From: Pyxidicoccus xibeiensis
GTDB taxonomy: Bacteria; Myxococcota; Myxococcia; Myxococcales; Myxococcaceae
Direction: 5' to 3'
Assembly: GCF_024198175.1 (NCBI RefSeq)
Contig: NZ_JAJVKV010000004.1
Coordinates: 744,001 to 808,000 of the forward strand
Length of the DNA: 64,000 nt
Below, piece after piece: positions 8,678-16,885 of this stretch; within the stretch, counting starts at the first letter, position 1; every line of letters starts with the position of its first letter. Under the pieces are notes generated by a model. It ran no database searches, was not told the DNA's origin, and saw nothing but the letters and a program-made list of their open reading frames with translations. The translations under genes and the position numbers were made by a program.

Positions 8678-9882
8678 GGCTGGGCCCTCCGCACGCGCTG
8701 GGCGAGCGCAACCAGTCCCGGGTCCTGGCAGCCGCTCGCCTCGAGGAACGCCAGGGCGGGCGCCGCGAACTCCGGCCTGCCCGCGGCGAGCGCCGCCTCC
8801 AGCAGGAGCCGCACGTCCCACGGCTCCCGCTGCACCGCCCAGGCGCGCAGCGCCAGCTCGAGGGCTTTCTCCGGAGCCTTCTCGACATGGAGCGCGAAGC
8901 GGGCCTCCTCGCGCGCGTGCAGGCCGTCCCCGCGCAGGCGGCTGGCCGCGTAGCGCTCGGCCAGCTCGGCGGCCAGCGCGGGGGCCTCGGGCGAGCCGAG
9001 GGCCGTCTCCGCCAGCACCCGGCGCAGCAGCTGGTTGTCGTCCTCGCCGTGCTCCTTCACCAGGGCGGCGGCCTCGAGCGGTCGGCCCAGCTCCAGCAGC
9101 AGGTCCGCGTAGGCGGCGCGCGTATACGCATCCTTCGGGTCCAGCGCGAGCGTCCGCGTGAAGAGCCTCTCCGCGCGCTCCGTATCGCCCGCGCGCGCGG
9201 CGGCCTCCGCCAGCGTGGACAGGGCCCACGCCTGGCTCTCCAGGCTCAGCCCACCGCGCGCGAGCGCCTCGGACAGCAGCGTGTAGGCCTGGCGCGACTG
9301 GCCGGCGAGGCTCTTCACCTGCGCCTCGCACACGGCGGCGGTGAGCGGGCCCGCCAGGGCGGTGAGCGGTGCGCAGCTGCGGGCCGCCTCGGCATGCTCG
9401 CCCCGGACGCCGAGCACCACCGCGCGGGTGAGCCACGCCTGCGCGTCCCGGGGGTCCTCGCGCACGGCGGCGTCCAGGTCCTCCAGGGCCGCGGGGAAGT
9501 CGTGCCGCCCCTGGAGGATGGTGGCGCGCAGCACGCGCACGCCGGGCGGCGGCGTCTTCGCCTCCCACCACGGCGCGAGCGCGGCCTGGGCCCGCCCGAG
9601 GTAGCGCGGGTCGCCCCGCACGCGGCTCTCCTCGATGTCCAGCCGGGCCAGCCGCAGCGCCAGCTCGAGCTGCCCGGGCTGGGAGGCCAGCGCCCGCCGC
9701 AGCGACGCGCGCTCCCGGGCGCGGGCATCCCCCGCCGCCGCGGGCACCTGCTCCAGCACCACCGCGTCCGAGACGGGCGTGAAGGGCACTCGCTCCCCGG
9801 CAGGCGGGCTGCTGTCACAGCCTGCGAAGAGCGCGGTGACCGCCAGGAGGGCGAGACGGGAGCTCGGATTCGGTGCTCGCAT
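8674..9882 (-). CDS. TPR-repeat lipoprotein
   Basis: A 402-residue lipoprotein with signal MRAPNPSSRLALLAVTALFA and lipobox LFAGC. The mature part is a run of tetratricopeptide-type helices (for example DAQAWLTRAVVLGVRGEHAEA and DAYTRAAYADLLLELGRPLEA) from about residue 60 to the end, so it is a protein-binding solenoid in the periplasm. It is the first gene of the HupE-like operon, overlapping the next gene by ATGA. The likely role is scaffold or partner of the HupE-like and DUF4331 proteins. Upstream sits a 20-bp palindrome (9941-9960) that may be an operator. Confidence 0.85.
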   Translation of the reverse strand: MRAPNPSSRLALLAVTALFAGCDSSPPAGERVPFTPVSDAVVLEQVPAAAGDARARERASLRRALASQPGQLELALRLARLDIEESRVRGDPRYLGRAQAALAPWWEAKTPPPGVRVLRATILQGRHDFPAALEDLDAAVREDPRDAQAWLTRAVVLGVRGEHAEAARSCAPLTALAGPLTAAVCEAQVKSLAGQSRQAYTLLSEALARGGLSLESQAWALSTLAEAAARAGDTERAERLFTRTLALDPKDAYTRAAYADLLLELGRPLEAAALVKEHGEDDNQLLRRVLAETALGSPEAPALAAELAERYAASRLRGDGLHAREEARFALHVEKAPEKALELALRAWAVQREPWDVRLLLEAALAAGRPEFAAPALAFLEASGCQDPGLVALAQRVRRAQP

Positions 9883-9940
9883 GGGTTGCCGCTATACGCC
9901 GCTGCCCCTGCGACTGGATTTCACCGGAGGTGTTTTTTCA

Positions 9941-9960
9941 CGTCGCGAGGCGTCGCGACG
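9941..9960. promoter_or_regulatory. Palindromic element upstream of the TPR lipoprotein gene
   Basis: CGTCGCGA at 9941-9948 is repeated as its reverse complement at 9953-9960 with a 4-base spacer, directly after a run of six T. It lies between divergent genes (9882 leftward, 10161 rightward). It could be an operator or a small hairpin. For a rightward terminator the T run is on the wrong side. A TATAGC hexamer close to the leftward ATG may be a -10 box. Low certainty. Confidence 0.3.
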
Positions 9961-10160
9961 CACTGCGTGCGCGGTCCAGGCACGCTGGACAATCACCGTG
10001 TCTCAATCCCTCACATCGTCGCGGGTGCGAGTGGGTCCATGTATCTGTGTGACATGAGACATCTCCGGGGGCGAAGCGAGGCCCGGAGGATCCACCCCTC
10101 CCGGGCCGGGTCACTTCCCACCGCACCGCACGTGCCCAACACCCGCCTGGAGGAGTCCCC

Positions 10161-11564
10161 ATGCAGATGACGGCACCACGGCTTCACGAGCGCACGGCGC
10201 GGCTCTTCGCCGCACAGCTGCAGGGCATCTGGCAGCGGGTGGATGGGTTGTTCGCCTGGTTGATGGTGGGCCAGTGGGTGTTCGCCGTGGGGGTGGCGTG
10301 GACCTTCTCGCCGTACGCGTGGGAGGGAAAGGTCCACGCGGTGCACGTCCACGTGCAGACCGCCATCCTGGCGGGAGCGGTCATCAGCTCCCTGCCCATC
10401 ATGCTGGCGTACTGGCGTCCGGGGGCGGCGCTCACGCGCCACGTGGTGGGGCTGTCGCAGATGCTCTGGTCGGCGCTGCTCATCCACCTGACGGCCGGGC
10501 GCATCGAGACGCACTTCCACATCTTCGCGTCGCTGGCCTTCCTCGCCTTCTACCGGGACCCGTGGGTGCTGCTGTCCGCGAGCGTCACCATCATCCTGGA
10601 CCGCTTCGCCCGGGGCCTGCTGTGGCCGGAGTCCGTCTACGGCGTGGTGGAGGCGGAGTGGTGGCGCTTCCTGGAGCTCGCCTTCTGGGTGGTGCTCACC
10701 GACAGCGTGCTCATCGCGGGGTGCCGCGTCGCCCGGCGAGAGGCGTGGGAGACGGCGGAGCGCCGGGCGGAGGCGGAGCTGGCGCACGAGCAGAAGGTCC
10801 ACAGCCAGGAGCAGGCGCTCGTCCGCGCCGAGCAGGAGCTGCGCGAGTTCCAGCAGCAGTTCTCCCGCATGGAGAAGCTGGCCAGCGTGGGCCAGCTCGC
10901 GGCGAGCATCAGCCATGAGCTGCGCAACCCGCTCGCCGCGGCGCGCACGGCGCTGTCCTGTGTGCTGCTGCGGGTGTCGAATCTCCAGGGCGCGCTGACG
11001 GACTCGCGCATCCTCCACTGCCTGGACGTGACGGAGCGGGAGCTGGCCGTGTGTGCCCGCATCATCTCGGACGTGCTGGACTTCGCGCGCGAGCGTCCGC
11101 CCCAGCTGGCCCCGTGCGCGCTGCGCCCGCTGGTGGACGAGGTCGTCGGCGTGGTGCCCCAGCGCGCGGGCGTGCGCGTGCACAACACGGTGCCGGACTC
11201 GCTCCCGGTGCCCCTGCTGGACCGGGAGCTGTTCCGCATGGTGCTGGTGAACCTGGTGCAGAACGCCGTGGAGGCGGTGCCCCCGGGCGGCAACGGCAAT
11301 GTCCGCATCCACGCGGAGGGCGGCGACGCGCTGCCCTGGCGCATCCGCGTGGTGGACGACGGGCCGGGCATCCCCGAGGAGGTGCTGTCGAAGATTTTCG
11401 AGCCCCTCTTCACCACGAAGACGCAGGGCACGGGGCTGGGGCTCGCCATCGTCTCCGCCCTGGTGCACAAGCACGGGGGCACGCTGTCCGTGAACAGCCA
11501 GGTGGGCCAGGGCACGGAGTTCCTCATCGAGCTGCCCGCGGAGGCGCTCGCGCGGACCGCGTGA
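10161..11564 (+). CDS. Membrane sensor histidine kinase
   Basis: A 467-residue kinase. Residues 25-195 are a membrane sensor of about five helices (starts VDGLFAWLMVGQWVFAVGVA; includes LLIHLTAGRIETHFHIFASL, whose histidines are conserved-looking). A coiled-coil linker follows (QEQALVRAEQELREFQQQ), then HisKA with His in SISHELRNPLAAA and a complete HATPase (NLVQNAVEAV, DDGPGIPEE, TQGTGLGLAI). There is an AGGAG site 5 bases before the ATG. No receiver domain or partner regulator is adjacent, so the output is orphan. The 278 bp upstream hold only the palindrome at 9941-9960. Confidence 0.9.
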   Translation: MQMTAPRLHERTARLFAAQLQGIWQRVDGLFAWLMVGQWVFAVGVAWTFSPYAWEGKVHAVHVHVQTAILAGAVISSLPIMLAYWRPGAALTRHVVGLSQMLWSALLIHLTAGRIETHFHIFASLAFLAFYRDPWVLLSASVTIILDRFARGLLWPESVYGVVEAEWWRFLELAFWVVLTDSVLIAGCRVARREAWETAERRAEAELAHEQKVHSQEQALVRAEQELREFQQQFSRMEKLASVGQLAASISHELRNPLAAARTALSCVLLRVSNLQGALTDSRILHCLDVTERELAVCARIISDVLDFARERPPQLAPCALRPLVDEVVGVVPQRAGVRVHNTVPDSLPVPLLDRELFRMVLVNLVQNAVEAVPPGGNGNVRIHAEGGDALPWRIRVVDDGPGIPEEVLSKIFEPLFTTKTQGTGLGLAIVSALVHKHGGTLSVNSQVGQGTEFLIELPAEALARTA

Positions 11565-11566
11565 CG

Positions 11567-12121
11567 TCAGGTGCTGGCCGCGCGGCGGCGGCAGGGCATC
11601 TCCTGCGTCAAGCGCCAGGTGGCACCGCCGTCCTTGGACAGGAGGCCGCGCCAGAGGAACGAGTCCTGGGTGATGGCGGTGAACATCCAGCGGAGGAGGT
11701 GGCCGTCCGGGTCCTTCCCCTCGATGTGGATTTCGTCGCCCACGGGCCTGCCGGTGAGGACGGCGAGGAAGCCGGTGGTGGCGCCCAGCCAGATGACGCG
11801 CCAGGAGTCATTCTTCGGGTCGAAGTGGCGCAGCGTGGTGCCGATGCGCCGCTGCCCCACCGCCGCGCTCATGCCTGCCTCGGCGTTGGGGTAGACGAGC
11901 ACGTCCTGGATGACCCTGCCGTCCAGCGCCCAGGAGAAGGACCACTCTCCGGGCTGGCGGAAGACCTCCGCCCCGTCCTCGCCGTAGAACACGACGTCGG
12001 CGTCCCACGCGCCGATGAAGCGGCCGAACAGGTCCAGCTTGTCCGCGTGTGTGGACAGCGGCCCCTCCGCGCGCAGCAGTTCCATTGCCCGCTCGGCGAG
12101 CGGGGCTTCGTGACGCGACAT
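11567..12121 (-). CDS. Hypothetical calycin-like (DUF1579-type) protein
   Basis: A 184-residue cytosolic protein of beta-rich composition. LDLFGRFIGAWDADVVFYGE near the N-terminus, then WSFSWALDGRVIQDVLVYP and TLRHFDPKNDSWRVIWLGAT, resemble the eight-to-ten-strand barrel pattern of DUF1579/nitrobindin-like proteins that measure a group on a small molecule. No catalytic motif is visible. The ATG at 12121 has a GAGGAA ribosome site; the longer open frame upstream is not coding. It is convergent with the preceding kinase gene, only 2 bp apart, and upstream of it lies another beta-rich protein gene on the same strand. Confidence 0.75.
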   Translation of the reverse strand: MSRHEAPLAERAMELLRAEGPLSTHADKLDLFGRFIGAWDADVVFYGEDGAEVFRQPGEWSFSWALDGRVIQDVLVYPNAEAGMSAAVGQRRIGTTLRHFDPKNDSWRVIWLGATTGFLAVLTGRPVGDEIHIEGKDPDGHLLRWMFTAITQDSFLWRGLLSKDGGATWRLTQEMPCRRRAAST

Positions 12122-12285
12122 GATGACTTCCTCGTGGATGGGACCCGGTGCATCCGGGTCAGGGGTGAAGTACGGCGCGGCCTCCGCGGGCGTCCGGGAA
12201 GGTGGCCCCTTCCTGCACAGCGCGACCCGGGCGTGCGCAAGCGCGCCGCGTGTGGCCCTCACGCGTGCCGGGTGACTGCTCCGGC

Positions 12286-12900
12286 TCAGCGGCCGGTATC
12301 GGCGATGCGCTCCCAGCCGGGCGGATAGGTCATGACGAGCCCGTGCGCGTCCGCCTCCACCTCGGCGGTGAAGCTGCCGCCGCGGCTCTCGTAGCGGTAC
12401 CGTGACTGCGTCAGGCGCGTGTACCGCTGCGGCAGCGGCTCCAGCGAGAGATCCGGCATGCGGACCCACGCGGCCGTCACGTCGCTCCCCTGCCCCACGT
12501 CCAGCGCGAGCCGGCGGATGGGCAGGGTGTTCGTGGAGGGCGTGAAGGCCAGGTCGACGTCGGTGAGCCCGCGGAACTGGGGCACCTCCTCGTCGCCCCG
12601 CCACCAGCGCCGCTGCGCATCCACGCGGAGGTGGAGCGACTGCGCCACGCCCCCACGCCGCAGGTGGATGCGCGCCTCGCGCGTGGCCCACTGCCCGTCA
12701 CACGTCACGGTGTAGTCCACCGCGAAGGGGGCGCCGTCCTCCACGAGCACCACGGAGCCGGCCAGCTGCCAGCCCTCGCCGGACTCGCGCAGCTCGAAGT
12801 ACTCGCTCCCCGTGGCGTCCAGCTGCCGCCAGACGAGCGCGCGCAGACACCGCCACGCAGGGGCCTTGTCGGAAGTCACATCGGGACGCTGGGAGGTCAT
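12286..12900 (-). CDS. Putative glycolipid-binding protein (PF06475-like)
   Basis: A 204-residue protein whose sequence follows the 'putative glycolipid-binding' family: RALVWRQLDATGSEYFEL at the start, SVVLVEDGAPFAVDYTVTCD, then VDLAFTPSTNTLPIRRLAL and a C-terminal QSRYRYESRGGSFTAEVEAD. The family folds as a two-domain beta barrel with a hydrophobic groove; activity is unproven. The ATG at 12900 (MTSQRPDV) is preferred to 12948 because the extra residues look non-coding. It is divergent from an AraC regulator 149 bp away, which may control it. Confidence 0.8.
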   Translation of the reverse strand: MTSQRPDVTSDKAPAWRCLRALVWRQLDATGSEYFELRESGEGWQLAGSVVLVEDGAPFAVDYTVTCDGQWATREARIHLRRGGVAQSLHLRVDAQRRWWRGDEEVPQFRGLTDVDLAFTPSTNTLPIRRLALDVGQGSDVTAAWVRMPDLSLEPLPQRYTRLTQSRYRYESRGGSFTAEVEADAHGLVMTYPPGWERIADTGR

Positions 12901-13049
12901 GAGGGTGCCCCTGGGAAAGGTCCGCCGGCACATCGCCGGTCTCGACACGCAAGGTAGGCAGGTCCGCGCGGCGCGTCTTACACATCCTTGCTGTCGGCGT
13001 TGCCGACCTCACGCTTGCCGGCTCCCGGCTGCCGGGAGATGGTGGGCCC

Positions 13050-13847
13050 ATGCCGCGCCTGCACGCCTCGCTCCTGCTGAGCGAACCGGACCTCCAGCTC
13101 TCCCGGGTGACCTGCGATGGCCACGACGGCCCGCGCCTCGAGGAAGAGGCCGCGGAAGGCGAGCGGCTGGTGCTCGCGCTCCACGGCCGCTTCCAGTTCC
13201 GCGACGCCAGGACGCGCGCGGTGGTGGGCCCCGGCGTCGGCCTGCTGATGCGCTCGCACCAGCCCTGTGAAATCAGCCACCCCCACGGCGGCGGAGACGC
13301 CTGCCTCTCCGTGCGCGGCACCTGGGTGCGCCGGTGGATGGACCCGGGCGCGGCCACCTTCTCCGTCAGCGCGGAGGCCTACGTGAGCCTCCAGGCAGTG
13401 CTCGCCCGCGTGGCCCGCCGTGAGTCCGTGGAGCGCATCGAAGTCGAGGAGGCGCTGTCCCTCGCCGTGGCGCCCTCTACGCATCCGGAGGGCGCCACCG
13501 CGCCGAGCCCGCGCGAGCGGACCATCGCCGAAGCCATCGCCCACGAGGTGGCGCTCCGCTTCGACTCGCGCGTCACCCTCGAGGAGCTGTCCCGGAGCGC
13601 GGGCGTTTCCGTCTTCCACGCGAGCCGGGTGTTCCGCCGGGTGATGGGGACGGGCATCCACCAGCACCAGCAGGAGGTCCGGCTGCGGCACGCGCTCGCG
13701 CTGCTGCTGGACACGCGGCTGCCGCTGGCCGAGGTGGCGCTGGAGGCCGGCTTCGCCAACCAGGGCCACCTGGGCAATGCCTTCAGGCTGCGCTACGGGC
13801 GCACGCCAGGCACCCTGCGCAGGGAGCAGGTGCGGCGGAGCTCCTGA
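13050..13847 (+). CDS. AraC-family transcriptional regulator
   Basis: A 265-residue regulator. The N-terminal 130 residues are a cupin-like sensor half (LVLALHGRFQFRDARTRAVV, GVGLLMRSHQPCEISHP). The C-terminal 100 residues carry two helix-turn-helix motifs: VTLEELSRSAGVSVFHASRV, then LPLAEVALEAGFANQGHLGN followed by FRLRYGRTPGTLRRE, the standard AraC signature. It is divergent from the glycolipid-binding-like gene, the likeliest target. No obvious SD precedes the ATG; the upstream sequence is rich in short inverted repeats (GGCTCCCGGCTGCCGGGAG), which may be an operator. Confidence 0.9.
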   Translation: MPRLHASLLLSEPDLQLSRVTCDGHDGPRLEEEAAEGERLVLALHGRFQFRDARTRAVVGPGVGLLMRSHQPCEISHPHGGGDACLSVRGTWVRRWMDPGAATFSVSAEAYVSLQAVLARVARRESVERIEVEEALSLAVAPSTHPEGATAPSPRERTIAEAIAHEVALRFDSRVTLEELSRSAGVSVFHASRVFRRVMGTGIHQHQQEVRLRHALALLLDTRLPLAEVALEAGFANQGHLGNAFRLRYGRTPGTLRREQVRRSS

Positions 13848-13862
13848 AGCACGCCCGCGCCG

Positions 13863-14522
13863 TCAGGTCCGCGCGGTGCGCAGCGCCGCCAGCAGCTCGT
13901 CCGCGGTGGTGGCCACCGCCCGCGCACCATGGGCCCGCAGCTCGGAGACGTCCCGGAAGCCCCAGGTGACGCCCACGCCGTACATCCCCGCCGCGCGCGC
14001 CGTGTCCATGTCGATGGAGGTGTCGCCCACGAAGCCGCACACGCCGGGCTGCGCGCCCAGCTCCGCCGCCAGGGCCAGCGCCGCCGTGGGGTCCGGCTTG
14101 CGAGGCACGCCCGGCCGCTCGCCATACACGGCATCGAAGCGCACGCCCGGCAGCAGCCGCTCCACCAGCCGCTTCACGAAGCCGTCCGACTTGTTGCTCA
14201 GCACGCCCAGCCGCACGCCGTCCTCCGCGAGCGCGGCCAGCACCTCCACGACACCGGGGTACGGCGCCGTCCGGTCGAACAGGTGCGTGTCGTAGCGCGC
14301 GCGGTACGTGGCCAGCACCGGCTCCAGCAGGTCGTCACGCCCGGCCGGCACCGCCCGGCGCACCAGCTCCTTCACACCCTCACCCACGAAGCGCAGGTAG
14401 GCGGGCTCCGGGTGCGTGGGCAGGCCATGGTGCGCCAGGGCGTGGTTCATCGCATCCGCGATGTCCCCCAGCGAGTCCACCAGCGTCCCATCGAGGTCGA
14501 AGACGACGGCGCGTAGCTGCAT
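13863..14522 (-). CDS. gph: Phosphoglycolate phosphatase-like HAD hydrolase
   Basis: A 219-residue HAD-superfamily phosphatase of the Gph type. Motif I is VVFDLDGTLVDSLGD with nucleophile Asp9 and acid/base Asp11; motif II Ser/Thr lies in RLGVLSNKSD; motif III Lys in GVPRKPDP; motif IV in FVGDTSIDMDTA. The helical cap between motifs I and II is the size seen in 2-phosphoglycolate phosphatases, which salvage glycolate from DNA end repair. Other phosphosugar substrates cannot be excluded. GGGAG precedes the ATG. It lies just downstream of the aglS terminator, so it is probably expressed separately from the motor operon. Confidence 0.88.
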   Translation of the reverse strand: MQLRAVVFDLDGTLVDSLGDIADAMNHALAHHGLPTHPEPAYLRFVGEGVKELVRRAVPAGRDDLLEPVLATYRARYDTHLFDRTAPYPGVVEVLAALAEDGVRLGVLSNKSDGFVKRLVERLLPGVRFDAVYGERPGVPRKPDPTAALALAAELGAQPGVCGFVGDTSIDMDTARAAGMYGVGVTWGFRDVSELRAHGARAVATTADELLAALRTART

Positions 14523-14549
14523 GGATGGGTCTCCCGCGGAAAAACGAAA

Positions 14550-14576
14550 ACGCCCTGGCCAACCGGGCCAGGGCGT
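14550..14576 (-). terminator. Rho-independent terminator of aglRQS
   Basis: Perfect 11-bp arms (14550-14560 and 14566-14576) enclose a 5-base loop. On the minus strand the hairpin is followed by TTTTCGTTTTTC, so it fits termination of the leftward motor operon ending at 14607 and sits before the gph start at 14522. Confidence 0.85.
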
Positions 14577-14606
14577 TCGGGGCTTTGGGGCCCGCTCAGC
14601 TGAGGA

Positions 14607-15188
14607 CTACGGCGTCACCTGGGCCGTGGGGCCCGCCGGCGCATCACCCGCGACGGTCATCACCGCGAAGTTGATGTTGTTGTAGCCGGCCGTGGCGCAG
14701 CTGAACATCACCCGCTTGATGATGGCGTACTCCACATCCTTGTGAGCCTGGATGTTGATGTCGCCCTTGAAGCCGTTGGCGTCGTCCTTCGCCATGGCGT
14801 GGAGGTCCTCGTACTGCTTCTTCATGTCCCGGAGCTTCTCCTCCAGCGCGGGAATGTTGAGGTACTCGTCCTTGGAGAAGTCCTCCACGCGACCCACGAT
14901 GGTGCCCGACACGCTGACCTGGTCGTTGGACACCATGACGACGGGGTGCATCTCCACTTCCTTGACGTTCGCCGCCTCGGGAAGTTCGATGTCCTTGGTC
15001 ATCATCAGCACCTCGCCCGTCGCGGAGAAGTTCGCGATGAGGAAGAGCACGATGATGACGAACATGTCGACCAGCGGGGTGATGAGAAGGTCGGCGTAGC
15101 CGTTCTTCTTCCCGTGTCCGCCGTGTCCGAACACCTTGGAATGCTGGAGGCGCTTGCCGTACCGCTTGCCTGGGACCTGGATGGCCAT
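14607..15188 (-). CDS. aglS: Gliding motor stator protein AglS (TolR/ExbD-like)
   Basis: A 193-residue single-pass protein of the ExbD/TolR family. The membrane helix LITPLVDMFVIIVLFLIANF (about 35-54) carries Asp41 in the proton-channel position; the periplasmic part ends in the TolR-like fold (DINIQAHKDVEYAIIKRVMF) and lacks the extended peptidoglycan-binding tail of MotB/Pal-type proteins. With AglR and AglQ it forms the proton-driven motor of myxobacterial adventurous gliding, anchored in the inner membrane and coupled to the focal-adhesion Glt complex. It is the third gene of the operon, 24 bp after aglQ, and is followed by a terminator. The name rests on AglQ identity and gene order. 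Confidence 0.9.
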   Translation of the reverse strand: MAIQVPGKRYGKRLQHSKVFGHGGHGKKNGYADLLITPLVDMFVIIVLFLIANFSATGEVLMMTKDIELPEAANVKEVEMHPVVMVSNDQVSVSGTIVGRVEDFSKDEYLNIPALEEKLRDMKKQYEDLHAMAKDDANGFKGDINIQAHKDVEYAIIKRVMFSCATAGYNNINFAVMTVAGDAPAGPTAQVTP

Positions 15189-15212
15189 GACGTGTGCTTG
15201 CTCCGTGTATGG

Positions 15213-15698
15213 CTAGCCCATCGCCGCGGACACCGACACCTGGGGCAGCCCAGCGCCGATGCACTCGTCGATGATGCGAACCAGGATCTCGTAGCGGACC
15301 TTGTCCTCGGGCTGCAGGGTGATGGCCGTCTGGTCCGGCAGCTGCGCCTTCAGTTCCTTGAAGCGCGCCACCAGCTTGGTCAGGTCGGTCTTGCCCTTGC
15401 TGTCCTGGGTGAGGGGAATCGGGTCGAAGGCGCTCTGGTCCGCCGTCAGCCGCAGCTCCGTGGGAGTAATCAGCAGGTTGAGCTGGACCGTCTTGGTCTC
15501 CTCCACCTTCTGCTCCTCCTCCGTGGAGGGGCCTCCCGCCTGGGAGACCTGGAGGCGGCCAATCTGGGTCCAGACTGCCGTCATGATGAGAAAGCTGATG
15601 GTCACCGCCATCAGGTCAATGAAAGCGGTCAGGTTGATGGCGACGTCGAGCGACTTCTTGCCCTTGCCACCTTGACCTGTGTCCATTCCGCCGGCCAT
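15213..15698 (-). CDS. aglQ: Gliding motor stator protein AglQ (TolR/ExbD-like)
   Basis: A 161-residue ExbD/TolR-like protein. The helix AINLTAFIDLMAVTISFLIM places an Asp at exactly residue 28, the residue whose Asn substitution in M. xanthus AglQ abolishes gliding-motor function. The periplasmic C-terminus (RYEILVRIIDECIGAGLPQV) is the short TolR-like fold without a peptidoglycan anchor. It works with AglR and AglS as the proton channel powering focal adhesions. It lies between aglR (121 bp upstream) and aglS (24 bp downstream). Confidence 0.93.
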   Translation of the reverse strand: MAGGMDTGQGGKGKKSLDVAINLTAFIDLMAVTISFLIMTAVWTQIGRLQVSQAGGPSTEEEQKVEETKTVQLNLLITPTELRLTADQSAFDPIPLTQDSKGKTDLTKLVARFKELKAQLPDQTAITLQPEDKVRYEILVRIIDECIGAGLPQVSVSAAMG

Positions 15699-15819
15699 GG
15701 CGTTCTTCTCCTTCGGCCGTGCTCAGTAACGAGCAGTGAGATTGCAGTGGGCTGGGCGCGCCGCGCGTTCCCCACATGGGGACCTGACAGCGCGCCCGGA
15801 CTCCGGGTTCCGGAAGGGA

Positions 15820-16557
15820 CTACTCCTCGTGGTGGGTCGCCGAGGGCACGTTCATGTTCTTGAACTTGTCCTTGTTGGCCACGATGAGGTTGAGGACGGA
15901 GACGCTCGTCTCGTTGATGTCGTTGATGAGCGCCTGCGTGCGGCCCATCAGCACGGAGAAGGCCACCAGCGCCGGGATTGCCGTCACGAGCCCGAAGCCC
16001 GTGCAGTTCATGGCTTCGGAAATACCGTTGGCGAGAATGGTCGCCTTGTCGGCCGGGTTCACGTTGGCCACGGCCTCGAAGCAGGAGATGAGACCCGACA
16101 CGGTGCCGAGCAGACCGGCGAGCATCGCCGCGTTGCCGAGCATGGCCAGGTAGCCGGTGCGCGCCTCGAGACGGGGCGTCTCGCGCAGGCTGGCCTCGTC
16201 GAGGGCCGCCTGGACCTCGTCGTTGCCCTTCGGCACGTTCATCAGGCCGGCCTTGATGACGTTGGTGAGCGGCGTGGACTTCTGGCCGGCCACGTAGTTG
16301 ATGGCCTTGTCCAGGTCACCCGCGTAGATGTGCTTCTTCAGGCCCCGGAGGAAGGCTTCCTTGTTGATGGAAGCCTTGCCGAAGAGGACGATACCGCGCT
16401 CGACCATGATGGCGAGTGCGATAACGAGACACACCGCGATGGGGTACATACCCCACTGACCGGCCTCCCAGCGCTTCGCGACTTCCTCGAAGAAGCCTCG
16501 CTCCGGGCCGCCGGTATTCGCGAGTACGGTCAGATTCGTCAGAAACCCCAGGTTCAT
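15820..16557 (-). CDS. aglR: Gliding motor protein AglR (TolQ/ExbB/MotA-like)
   Basis: A 245-residue TolQ/ExbB-type channel protein with three membrane helices: MYPIAVCLVIALAIMVERGI near residue 40, a long cytoplasmic loop (residues 60-130), then GYLAMLGNAAMLAGLLGTVS and FGLVTAIPALVAFSVLMG in the MotA_ExbB domain. The TolQ-type motif LLGTVSGLISCFEAVA is intact. It forms the ring around the AglQ/AglS helices in the gliding motor. It is the first gene of the operon, with a consensus promoter at 16680-16708 and a 5' leader of about 115 bases containing a small hairpin (16624-16638). Confidence 0.92.
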   Translation of the reverse strand: MNLGFLTNLTVLANTGGPERGFFEEVAKRWEAGQWGMYPIAVCLVIALAIMVERGIVLFGKASINKEAFLRGLKKHIYAGDLDKAINYVAGQKSTPLTNVIKAGLMNVPKGNDEVQAALDEASLRETPRLEARTGYLAMLGNAAMLAGLLGTVSGLISCFEAVANVNPADKATILANGISEAMNCTGFGLVTAIPALVAFSVLMGRTQALINDINETSVSVLNLIVANKDKFKNMNVPSATHHEE

Positions 16558-16885
16558 CGCGTGATGCCTCCACTGCGCGGCTTGGCCCGGTGATCCGGGC
16601 CACCATTGCCTGACGCCCCCCCAGGCGGTTGTTCCGCCCTCATGGGCGACAGGAATGGATGTTGAAAACGGTGGTGCCGACTTTAGGAATGCGAGCCAGG
16701 GGTGTCAAGGCGCGCCCAGTGACGTTAAGTGCTGAAATCTCATAGGAATTTTGCGCCGGACCACCCCTTGCCAGGTGGTCTCCCCAGCAGCAAGGCAGGC
16801 ATTTTCGGGGGGATTCCCAACCGACGGCGGATGTGACAACGCGCCTGCTTCCTGGGTTCCGGAACGCGTGCTAATTCCGCCCGCC
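16558..16885. other. Intergenic region between aglR and the MshEN gene
   Basis: This 328-bp divergent spacer holds the aglR leader and promoter (see 16680-16708), a perfect 5-bp hairpin with 5-base loop at 16624-16638 in the aglR leader, and the region upstream of the MshEN gene. In the latter I see no convincing ribosome site before the ATG at 16886. Confidence 0.7.
16680..16708 (-). promoter_or_regulatory. Housekeeping-sigma promoter of aglRQS
   Basis: On the minus strand the -35 box is a perfect TTGACA (16708-16703), followed by a 17-bp spacer and the -10 box TAAAGT (16685-16680). Transcription would start near 16673, giving a leader of about 115 bases. It is the best sigma-70-type promoter seen in the window. 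Confidence 0.75.

Noticed and set aside
5883..8888. DUF4331 gene extended to about 1000 codons
   Set aside because: The extra N-terminal part is Arg/Gly/Ala-rich shadow of the HupE-like and TPR genes; a signal peptide with AGGAG at 7412 marks the true start.
15213..15698. Ordinary ExbD of TonB-type iron uptake
   Set aside because: Asp at residue 28, the R-Q-S order with two TolR-like genes and no tonB neighbour fit the gliding motor better.
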